A stretch of 38,780 nt of DNA from Methylococcaceae bacterium (GTDB lineage: Bacteria; Pseudomonadota; Gammaproteobacteria; Methylococcales; Methylomonadaceae): assembly GCA_005772825.1 (NCBI GenBank), contig SXIP01000277.1, forward strand, positions 1-38,780. The letters are read 5' to 3'. Position numbers and translations under genes: made by a program. The notes beneath the pieces were generated by a model. That model saw only the letters and a list, made by a program, of their open reading frames with translations. It did no database searches and was not told the DNA's origin. Of this stretch, positions 26,679 to 34,545 are shown piece after piece; position 1 is the stretch's first letter, and each line of letters begins with the position of its first letter.

Positions 26679-28778
26679 ATGAACACCATAGAACAAAAAT
26701 TCCACGATGAAATTGAAGTGGAACAGATGTGGGTTGTTACCGAGCATGGCAAATATGTATTCTTCTCGATGATGCAGGTATCGCTGCTCCTGGTGTTCGG
26801 GTTATGGGATACGACTCCGCACGAACTGCTGCTTTTCTGGTTTGCCCTTCTCACAATCATTAATTTTTTCAAGTGGGGAGTTTTGCATTTTTACCACACA
26901 CATAAGGAATCACTGATCGCAGATGTCCGGAAATTCAAGCGCATCATCCTGTTTTTCGCGGTACTGACCGGCGTCTGGTGGGGACTTTGCGTGGTCTGGT
27001 TTATGGTGCCGTCCGAGCCGCTTAATGTACTTATTATCAGCGTCACCATGGTCATTGAAATCGTCGGCGCCATGCTAACCTGGACATCTTATTTGCCGGC
27101 GGTGGTAGCCATTTCGTTAACCCCGGCTCTGCCTTTGGTCGCTATGATTTTTCTGCAGGGCGGCAAGACCTACATCGCAACTGCCCTGATTCTTTCGCTA
27201 TTGACGATCTTCGGCATGACCAGCAGCCTGAAACTGTCTGGCGTATTGAAACACGCGTTACGACTGAATTTCGAGAATGTTGCACTGCGTCAGGAATCTG
27301 AAGAGAAATCGATCTTACTGGAAACCGCCCTGGAAAATATGAACCAAGGAATCAGCATGTCCGACAAGGATGATCGGCTGCGCATGTGGAACCGGCAATT
27401 TACCCATATTCTCGGGGTAGTCGGCAGGCAGGTCGAAACGAATGCCAGCCTGTCATCCATCCTCAACACTGCAGAACCGCCTTTACAGGTGCGCTCGGAG
27501 GGCTGGACGGAATACCGCATGGATAACGGTCAAGTCTATGAAATCCGCCAATCGGAGCTGGCGCAAGGCGGGCGGGTTTTAACCTATAACGACATCAGCG
27601 ACCTGATCAAACGCGAGCAGGCGCTGGAAAAAGCACGCAAGGAAGCTGAACAGGCCAATGCTGCCAAAACCCGTTTCCTGGCGGCAGCCAGCCATGATCT
27701 TCGACAACCCATCCATGCGTTGGGATTATTTTTTGCGGAATTGTCGGACAGGGTGCATAGCCCGGAAACGGCTTTATTAATCGGCCAGGTTGAAGACTCC
27801 ATCGCCGCTATCAATTCCATGCTGAATGCGTTGCTGGACGTTTCCAAACTGGATGCCGGCGTCGTCAAAGCGACTATTGAGCCGTTTGCACTGACCGAGC
27901 TGTTCATGCGCCTGCAAGCGGAATTTCAACCGATCGCATTGGAAAATCATAATGCAATCCGTATTCGCCCTACATCAGCGCTGGTCCATACCGATCCTGC
28001 CATGTTGGAACGCATGCTCAGGAACTTGATAGGCAACGCGCTACGCTATACCGAAAACGGGCGCGTTTTAGTGGCCGCTCGTACGCGCGGGCAACACGTT
28101 GAAATCCGGGTCCTGGACAACGGGCCGGGTATTCCCGAAGACCAGCTTGAAGAAATCTTTATCGAATTCCATCAATTACAAAACCCGGCCAGAGACCGGC
28201 GGCAAGGCTTGGGCTTAGGGCTGGCAATCGTCAAACGCCTTGCCGGTCTATTGCACCACAACATTAAAGTGGTTTCGCGCCTGGGGCACGGCTCCTGTTT
28301 TTCAATCACCCTGCCTTTGGCCCCTGTAATACCCGTCATTAAATCGGCACAAGCGGTCGATAAAGTCAATCGTCCCAATTATTCGTTAACCGGATGCCGC
28401 TTGCTGGTGCTGGATGATGACACCGCTGTACTGGAAGGAATGCAGGGACTGCTAACACGCTGGGGATGCCGGGTTATCACTGCCGGCTCACCGGCTGAAG
28501 CGATAAACAAGCTTGCCGCCAATGAACAGCCACTGGAGGTACTGATTATCGATTACCGACTGCCGGACAATGTGTCCGGCATCGAAGTGGCGAGAGATTT
28601 GCAAAAACTTTTGAACTACCCGGTTGCGGTATTAATCATCACCGGCGATACCGGCCCGGAACGCTTGAGGGAAGCCGACGCCAGCGGCTATCCGCTGCTG
28701 CATAAGCCGGTACAACCGGCCAAACTGCGCAGCACTTTGCAATATTTGATAAGTAAATCAAATTCCGGTATATCTTGA
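26679..28778 (+). CDS. Hybrid sensor histidine kinase/response regulator
   Basis: 699 residues. About six membrane helices (about 25-190) form an integral sensor. A PAS-like domain follows (about 205-300; LENMNQGISMSDKDDRLRMW), then a coiled coil and the HisKA domain with the phosphorylated His339 in AASHDLRQPIHAL. The HATPase domain (about 400-540) has the N box NLIGNALRY, DNGPGIPED and the GLGLGLAIVKRLA lid. The C-terminal receiver domain has Asp625 in LIIDYRLPD and the Lys switch near LLHKPVQP. It has no DNA-binding output, so it probably passes phosphate to a partner elsewhere, or regulates in combination with an unlinked regulator. It stands alone as a gene. Confidence 0.95.
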   Translation: MNTIEQKFHDEIEVEQMWVVTEHGKYVFFSMMQVSLLLVFGLWDTTPHELLLFWFALLTIINFFKWGVLHFYHTHKESLIADVRKFKRIILFFAVLTGVWWGLCVVWFMVPSEPLNVLIISVTMVIEIVGAMLTWTSYLPAVVAISLTPALPLVAMIFLQGGKTYIATALILSLLTIFGMTSSLKLSGVLKHALRLNFENVALRQESEEKSILLETALENMNQGISMSDKDDRLRMWNRQFTHILGVVGRQVETNASLSSILNTAEPPLQVRSEGWTEYRMDNGQVYEIRQSELAQGGRVLTYNDISDLIKREQALEKARKEAEQANAAKTRFLAAASHDLRQPIHALGLFFAELSDRVHSPETALLIGQVEDSIAAINSMLNALLDVSKLDAGVVKATIEPFALTELFMRLQAEFQPIALENHNAIRIRPTSALVHTDPAMLERMLRNLIGNALRYTENGRVLVAARTRGQHVEIRVLDNGPGIPEDQLEEIFIEFHQLQNPARDRRQGLGLGLAIVKRLAGLLHHNIKVVSRLGHGSCFSITLPLAPVIPVIKSAQAVDKVNRPNYSLTGCRLLVLDDDTAVLEGMQGLLTRWGCRVITAGSPAEAINKLAANEQPLEVLIIDYRLPDNVSGIEVARDLQKLLNYPVAVLIITGDTGPERLREADASGYPLLHKPVQPAKLRSTLQYLISKSNSGIS

Positions 28779-28967
28779 TTCAAAGCAGTCTGTCATCAGG
28801 CTCGATGGTCGGCTTATTATAGGAATTCAACATTGAGTTACACTGTGCTCTTAGCCAACAACTATCCTGTCAATTATCAAGCCACGTCACCACAATGACC
28901 CAGCGTAAAACACTGAAACCCACTAACCCGGCCACTCCTATCGGGCCTGAAATTCGCGCATCGGCAA

Positions 28968-31328
28968 ATGAAAAAAATTAAGCCAAACCTCGTTCTATTA
29001 TTGTGCATGGTTCTGCTTGCAGGATTAATCACAGGCGTTGTTTACTTCACACGCCCTGCTCCGGTAGCGCTGATTTCAAAGGCTCCCACCGCAGCGAAAC
29101 AGAAGCCCGTATTGGCTCAAGCGAAAACCGATTATATCGGTTCGGATACCTGCAAGCATTGTCATCAGACCGAATTTAAAGCTTGGCAAGACTCGCATCA
29201 TGCCCTGGCGATGCAGGAAGCCAATGCCCAAACTGTGCTCGGCGACTTCGAAAATACAACATTCAAATACTTCGATGTCGAATCGACTTTCTTCAAGCGC
29301 GACGGAAAATTTATGGTCCGCACCGACGGTCCTGACGGTAAACAGACCGATTACACTATCGCCTATACCTTCGGCGTGACGCCGCTGCAACAATATCTGA
29401 TCGCCTTTCCCGGCGGTCGTTATCAGGCGCTCGGCATTGCCTGGGACAGCAGGCCTAAATCCGAAGGCGGGCAACGCTGGTTTCATCTTTATCCCAACGA
29501 AAAAATCGATCATTCCGACCCGTTACATTGGACCGGGCGTTACCAGAACTGGAACATGCACTGCGCCGAATGTCACTCGACCAACCTGAAGAAGGGTTAC
29601 GACGCCGCATCAGACAGTTATCACACGACCTTTAACGAGATCAATGTAGCCTGTGAGTCTTGCCACGGCCCCGCTTCCCGACATATCGACTGGGCTAAAC
29701 AGGCGCAACCGCCCTATTCCGACCATGACAAGGGTTTGGCCGTAAAGCTCAAAAGCCAATGGCAAAACGCATGGACGTTCCCAGATGCGACGGCAAAGTT
29801 CGCACATCGTGAGCAGCGCGCCGATGAGTCACTGATGAATGTTTGCTGGTCTTGTCATGCGCGCCGCTCGACGCTACTGGCAAACAGTTTGCCGGGCCGG
29901 ACTCTTGAGGATACTCATAATCCTGCTTTACTAACCCAGCCCGTCTATTATGCAGACGGGCAACAACGCGACGAAGATTTCACCTGGGGTTCCTTTCGCC
30001 AAAGCAAAATGTTCCAAAAAGGCGTGACCTGCATGGATTGTCACGAGCCGCATGGCCTTAAACTTCGCGCCGAAGGCAATGCGCTATGCACGCGTTGCCA
30101 CAATGCCGCAACATTTGACACTGAGGATCATCATTTCCACAAGCCGGGTTCAAACGGCGCTCAGTGCATCAACTGTCATGCACCTGAACAAAATTACATG
30201 GTGATTGACGGGCGGCATGATCACAGTTTTCGTTTGCCGCGCCCGGATTTATCTATCTCGCTGGGCAGCCCCAATGCCTGCACACAGTGCCATCAACGGC
30301 GCAAAGCGGAATGGGCGGCTGCAACGCTGGATAAATGGCTTGGCAAAGCTTGGCGCAACCGTGCGCATTATGGAACCATCTTACATGCCGGCGTAACCCA
30401 AGGTATCAAAGCCTTACCGGCACTGATCGATCTGGCAGGCGATTCAGCGAGTCCAGCCATTGTGCGAGCCACCGCGTTAGCGCTGATTTCACCGCTGATG
30501 CAGCAGGAGTCCCTTCCCAAGCTGCAATCGCGGCTACAGGATGCCGATCCATCGGTGCGTATCGCCGCCCTGGACCTCTTTGAATCCATTGACCCGGTCA
30601 ATCGCGCTCTTTATGCCTCACCCCTGCTCGCCGATCCAATACGCGGCGTCCGCATCGCAGCAGCGCGCCTGCTTGCCGATATACCGGATAGCGAAATTCC
30701 TGCCAATCATCGCAATGCCCGCAGCAGCGCGATGAAGGATCTGCTGGAGTCGATGAATATCAATGCCGATTGGCCGGTAGAGAGCGTTAATAAGGGGAAT
30801 CTCGCCCTGCGCCAGGGCGACATCGAAGCCGCAATCGCCGCCTACAAACACGCGCTTGTACTCGATCCGCACTTCGTCGAAGCTTACATCAATCTCGCCG
30901 ACGCCTACCGTCAACAAAACCGTGATGATGACGGCGAAATAGAACTACGCAAAGGCTTGTCATTGCTACCCGATGCTGCGGATCTGCACCATGCGCTGGG
31001 ATTACTGCTGGTTCGGAAAACCGACCCTACAGCGGCTCTGCAAGCCCTTGCCAAAGCCGCCAAACTGGCCCCGGATAATGCCCACTATGCCTATGTCTAC
31101 GGCATCGCATTGAATTCACTCGGAAAACAACGTGAGGCCCTGACATTGTTGAAAGCTGCCGACACCCGCCATCCGTATAATCTCGATATACTCAGCGCAC
31201 TGATTTCAATGCAGCGCGAAGCGGGTAACAGCAAAGCGGCGCTGGCCTACGCGCGCAAAGTTGCCGAGGTGATGCCGGACAATATGGACATAAAGCACTT
31301 GATAGCGGAATTGGAAAGCGGGAGATAA
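28968..31328 (+). CDS. Octaheme c-type cytochrome fused to HEAT-like and TPR repeats
   Basis: 786 residues. An N-terminal signal/anchor helix (about 7-28) is followed by eight CxxCH heme motifs: CKHCH (62), CAECH, CESCH, CWSCH, CMDCH, CTRCH, CINCH and CTQCH. They lie in a domain like the cytochrome c554 / hydroxylamine-oxidoreductase superfamily. Residues about 455-590 are HEAT-like helical repeats and about 605-780 are TPRs (KHALVLDPHFVEAYINLADA). The protein should sit in the periplasm, tethered to the inner membrane, with covalent hemes. TPRs would dock partners. Family members are predicted multiheme electron-transfer or redox proteins; no specific reaction can be given. It has no clear ribosome site. 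A 28-codon frame (28884-28970 region) ends overlapping its start and could couple translation. Confidence 0.92.
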   Translation: MKKIKPNLVLLLCMVLLAGLITGVVYFTRPAPVALISKAPTAAKQKPVLAQAKTDYIGSDTCKHCHQTEFKAWQDSHHALAMQEANAQTVLGDFENTTFKYFDVESTFFKRDGKFMVRTDGPDGKQTDYTIAYTFGVTPLQQYLIAFPGGRYQALGIAWDSRPKSEGGQRWFHLYPNEKIDHSDPLHWTGRYQNWNMHCAECHSTNLKKGYDAASDSYHTTFNEINVACESCHGPASRHIDWAKQAQPPYSDHDKGLAVKLKSQWQNAWTFPDATAKFAHREQRADESLMNVCWSCHARRSTLLANSLPGRTLEDTHNPALLTQPVYYADGQQRDEDFTWGSFRQSKMFQKGVTCMDCHEPHGLKLRAEGNALCTRCHNAATFDTEDHHFHKPGSNGAQCINCHAPEQNYMVIDGRHDHSFRLPRPDLSISLGSPNACTQCHQRRKAEWAAATLDKWLGKAWRNRAHYGTILHAGVTQGIKALPALIDLAGDSASPAIVRATALALISPLMQQESLPKLQSRLQDADPSVRIAALDLFESIDPVNRALYASPLLADPIRGVRIAAARLLADIPDSEIPANHRNARSSAMKDLLESMNINADWPVESVNKGNLALRQGDIEAAIAAYKHALVLDPHFVEAYINLADAYRQQNRDDDGEIELRKGLSLLPDAADLHHALGLLLVRKTDPTAALQALAKAAKLAPDNAHYAYVYGIALNSLGKQREALTLLKAADTRHPYNLDILSALISMQREAGNSKAALAYARKVAEVMPDNMDIKHLIAELESGR

Positions 31329-31519
31329 AAAGTAATTTCTTCGGCTACAGATGATTTCCGCTTTCTATCTTATGAATCGATTAGCAAAGTTATATTTCTG
31401 GTAAATTACCAAATCAACTTATAAAATTTCAGGCAAGCTAGCGAAATGAGTTGTTTCGAACGTCATTCATCATTCACTAGCAGTCAATAGCATATCGGCT
31501 TACTCAATGGGGAAAACCT
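31329..31519 (+). promoter_or_regulatory. Upstream region of the conflict-system operon with a 13-bp palindrome
   Basis: 191 bases between the cytochrome gene and the operon. TGGTAAATTACCA at 31399-31411 is a perfect odd palindrome and a plausible operator. A strong ribosome site (GGGGAAA) lies just before the first ATG at 31520. The palindrome's role is a guess. Confidence 0.35.
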
Positions 31520-31984
31520 ATGGCAATTCAGAACGAATCTACATCCCAGGACATTCTCAATCATTCAGACCCTGCGCTAATTAAAACGATGGAAATGTAT
31601 CAAGCCATCATTACCCGAATGGCCGCCAACAGCGCTGCTTGCAAGCAATGGTGCATCCCTTTGGTGACCGCGATATTAGTTTTTGCGGTGAAAGAAAAAT
31701 CCTATTATCTGATATGGCTGACCCTGATCCCTGTCTTGATATGCTATTGCCTGGATGCGTATTACCTGATGCTGGAAAATCGTTTTCGCGAGGGTTTCAA
31801 TCAAGCTGCCGCCAAGGTTGTCGAACAGACGTTTACCCGAGCAGACTTGTTCAAATTATCGCCGGCAGGCTGTAAATGCCAACTATGGCGTAAAGCATTC
31901 ACTTCGCTGGCGACATGGCCGGTTTATCTGGGTTTACTGGCTTTGTTGATCGTTGCCTTGAAACTATCGACAAGTATGAGTTGA
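31520..31984 (+). CDS. Three-helix membrane protein, first gene of the TIR/AAA+ operon
   Basis: 154 residues. A soluble helical N terminus contains MEMYQAIITRMAANSAACKQ (about 26-45). Two close membrane helices follow (about 47-65, IPLVTAILVFAVKEK, and 68-90, IWLTLIPVLICYCLDAYYLM), then a linker and a third near the C terminus (about 130-150, WPVYLGLLALLIVALKL). The layout recalls SLATT-type and similar small membrane proteins that accompany nucleotide-activated bacterial immune systems, but I recognise no exact family. Its stop codon is one base from the TIR gene's ATG, so the two are translationally coupled. A role as membrane anchor or effector pore is inference. Confidence 0.75.
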   Translation: MAIQNESTSQDILNHSDPALIKTMEMYQAIITRMAANSAACKQWCIPLVTAILVFAVKEKSYYLIWLTLIPVLICYCLDAYYLMLENRFREGFNQAAAKVVEQTFTRADLFKLSPAGCKCQLWRKAFTSLATWPVYLGLLALLIVALKLSTSMS

Positions 31985-31985
31985 T

Positions 31986-33407
31986 ATGGAAACGTCGGTC
32001 CAACTTGGGCAGAATTTCCCTGTACACGCCTATTTGTCTTACCGCTGCAAAAACCCGCAGGATATTGCAGCCAGGGACAAATTACAAAACCTCTGTAAAC
32101 AACAAAACATTAGCCTGCGTTTTGATGAAAACCAAACCGAACAAGGCGACAGTCTGATCGAGTTTATGGAAGATTTGACGGCTGCCCGCTGTGTTTTTCT
32201 GTTTCTTAGCCCTGACTACTTTCAGTCTTCTGCTTATACGTTGTTTGAATTGATCTGTATTCATGAAAATGCCGATCTGAATCAACGATTCATTTTGCCG
32301 TTGCGATTGACAGAATCGATGGTCACCTATGTATGGACTGACGCAAAACTTTATTTTGAAGGCAATAACAAAGTTCAAAATGAACTGATCCGTTTATTGA
32401 AAAAATATAATTTCAATACTGACAATCTTTGGCAACGCATTGATGCGGCCTGGAATGCCATTATTTTTCCGCATCTCGATATACTCAATGGCGCATTGGA
32501 AAACCAACATAATGCCTTAGAGGCGTTGCTAGGCAAAACGAAAACAGCAATATCACAAGCGATAACGCAATCGACTAAAACCTTGCGCGATACACTTGTA
32601 TCCAAGATTAGCGCCATTTTAAACCGAAAACATATCAATGCCGACGATCAGTTGAGAGCCGAATTATCATTAAGAGCTAACGATAACACGGATAAAATTG
32701 CCAGTCATTTGGTTGAGAAAACAGAAGTGGGAGAGGCCATAGCCATATTGACACGCGTTTTAGAAGAGAAGAAAGTTCTCCTGGACGCGAATGAATGGAA
32801 GGCCTGCTTTTTTGATGCCGAGCAGCTTTGCGGTTGGTTAATATTAAACAGTGTCGATCCTACATGGTGGTTTCATAACGAAAAAAAATTAGACAAAACC
32901 ACCAAGACCAGTATTAGTGGGAGTATCGCCCTGCATGATAAAAACTACATAGAAGTTGTGATTTCACGATGTTTCGAAAAAGCGGCTCGTTATATCTTAG
33001 ATAGCAATAAACAGCCTAAACCTGCGGGTAACAAAAACGATGTCATGTGTTTTGATGCGTCAACTCCAAAGGCAAAAATTGACGAATTATTGACCAGTAT
33101 CTATAAAGATCTATTTGGTGTTGAACCTTCTAAGGACATAGATATTTTGAAAAAAGTCATTGCTAGAGCAAAGACGAATTATAAAAATCAGCAAAAACCG
33201 GTTTATTATCTGGTGACGGCTGATTATCTCGCCATGTGGGAATCAGTAGCTAAAGATTTTAGCGATGAGGATGTAAAAGAGCTTGCGGGCTGCATGCAAT
33301 TCATTTGTTGCGACAAGCCCGCGAAACCTAATGAACGCCAAGCGAGTATTGAAGATCAAACCCAATTGTTAGATCAAATCGCTTATTTTCTATCTTTGCA
33401 ACATTAG
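31986..33407 (+). CDS. TIR-domain protein, probable effector or signal enzyme
   Basis: 473 residues. The N-terminal TIR domain (about 10-135) has the strand pattern VHAYLSYR, then LRFDENQTEQGDSLIEFMED, then CVFLFLSPDYFQSSAYTLFEL. The putative catalytic Glu is Glu88 in the YTLFEL motif. TIR enzymes of this class typically cleave NAD+ or make a cyclic ADP-ribose signal. The remaining 340 residues are helical without a recognised domain (about 140-260 coiled coil or helical). The AT-rich sequence and its codon use differ from the downstream MoxR gene, hinting at a different origin. It precedes the AAA+ gene by 10 bases. An NAD-depleting, cell-suicidal effector is the likely role; this is inferred from family and context. 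Confidence 0.88.
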   Translation: METSVQLGQNFPVHAYLSYRCKNPQDIAARDKLQNLCKQQNISLRFDENQTEQGDSLIEFMEDLTAARCVFLFLSPDYFQSSAYTLFELICIHENADLNQRFILPLRLTESMVTYVWTDAKLYFEGNNKVQNELIRLLKKYNFNTDNLWQRIDAAWNAIIFPHLDILNGALENQHNALEALLGKTKTAISQAITQSTKTLRDTLVSKISAILNRKHINADDQLRAELSLRANDNTDKIASHLVEKTEVGEAIAILTRVLEEKKVLLDANEWKACFFDAEQLCGWLILNSVDPTWWFHNEKKLDKTTKTSISGSIALHDKNYIEVVISRCFEKAARYILDSNKQPKPAGNKNDVMCFDASTPKAKIDELLTSIYKDLFGVEPSKDIDILKKVIARAKTNYKNQQKPVYYLVTADYLAMWESVAKDFSDEDVKELAGCMQFICCDKPAKPNERQASIEDQTQLLDQIAYFLSLQH

Positions 33408-33417
33408 AAATTACACT

Positions 33418-34542
33418 ATGTTTAAAACACCCACACTGGAAAACTTCCTCCCCCCAGACGACTTAAAAGTCAGTAACCCCAACCGCAAACTCCACCACAT
33501 CTTTAACGAAGCCGATTGTTACGCACTCTGGGCAGCCTACGCCGCCGGTCGGCCGTTGTTAGTGCGCGGCAAGCCCGGAACCGGCAAAAGTCAGATGGCA
33601 AAAGCCATCGCTGAGCAGTTGGGTTGGGCATTTGTCAGCGAAGTGGTGCGGGGCAGTACCGAGCTCAGTGATCTGCATTGGCATTTTGATGCGATTGGTC
33701 GCTTGGGGGAAGCACAGGCGCGGGCTGGGCAAGCTAAAGAACCAGAAAAGCCCGACCCACTGAATCCGCTCAATTTTTTAGCCCCCGGCGCATTCTGGTG
33801 GGCTTTTGACTGGCAGACCGCGCAAGATCAATACGACAAATGCCCCTGCCATGCGCGGCCTAAGCCGGAACAGCCTGAGCAATGGCGGCCTGAAACCGGC
33901 GGCGTCGTGTTGCTGCTGGATGAAATCGACAAAGCCGAACCGGATTTGCCGAATGGACTTTTAGAAACCTTGGGGCTTTATGAATTTACCGTGCCTTATC
34001 TTGATCATGCCAAGCAAGCAATACAAACTGCGGAATTAAAAAAGCGACATACTGCCCCCTCTCCAGCGGGAGAAGGTTGGAGTGAGGGGAAAACAAATGA
34101 AGCTTTATTTTCCGCTGCCGCCATACCCAGCATAAACCCGATCAAAGCCGATCCGTCGCAGCTGTTAGTGATTATCACCACCAACGAAGAGCGCGAACTG
34201 CCCAAGGCTTTTGTGCGCCGTTGTTTTGTGCATACCTTGAAAATGGAAGAATCCGCAGAATCAATAAACCCGGATGCCGAAAAGCCGTTACAAAAACGCC
34301 ACGACTGGCTGATGCAACGGGGGCGACTGCATTTTGGCGAACAAATCGCCGAACTGGTTTATCTACTGGCCGCCGAATTATTATGGAACGATCGTGTTGC
34401 CGCCCCTCATACGCAATACCCGCCGGGATTGGCGGAATACATTGATTTGCTGAACGCCATTAAAAGCCTGGATCATCAGCAACAACTTGAACGCTTGGAA
34501 GCCATTGCCAAGTATGCGCTGAAAAAAGACCTGGAGTCTTAA
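33418..34542 (+). CDS. MoxR-type AAA+ ATPase with a repeat-derived in-frame insertion
   Basis: 374 residues. Walker A GKPGTGKS (51-58), Walker B VVLLLDEIDKA (163-173), sensor 1 IITTNE with Asn256 and the Arg-finger region FVRRC (265-269) are intact. The gene should be an active AAA+ ATPase of the MoxR clade, which works with von Willebrand A (vWA) domain partners. Residues about 211-236 are coded by a palindromic intergenic repeat that also occurs at 13503-13567, without breaking the frame. The insertion falls between Walker B and sensor 1. It follows the TIR gene and its stop codon is 3 bases before the ATG of the vWA/FGE gene, so they form one operon. Confidence 0.92.
   Translation: MFKTPTLENFLPPDDLKVSNPNRKLHHIFNEADCYALWAAYAAGRPLLVRGKPGTGKSQMAKAIAEQLGWAFVSEVVRGSTELSDLHWHFDAIGRLGEAQARAGQAKEPEKPDPLNPLNFLAPGAFWWAFDWQTAQDQYDKCPCHARPKPEQPEQWRPETGGVVLLLDEIDKAEPDLPNGLLETLGLYEFTVPYLDHAKQAIQTAELKKRHTAPSPAGEGWSEGKTNEALFSAAAIPSINPIKADPSQLLVIITTNEERELPKAFVRRCFVHTLKMEESAESINPDAEKPLQKRHDWLMQRGRLHFGEQIAELVYLLAAELLWNDRVAAPHTQYPPGLAEYIDLLNAIKSLDHQQQLERLEAIAKYALKKDLES
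34052..34120. repeat. Palindromic repeat in the MoxR coding sequence
   Basis: The sequence CCCTCTCCAGCGGGAGAAGG followed by GTGAGGGG and an AAATGAAGCTTTATTT tail is a variant of the repeat at 13503-13567 (complement). It adds about 23-26 in-frame codons to the AAA+ gene. Confidence 0.8.
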
Positions 34543-34545
34543 CAC

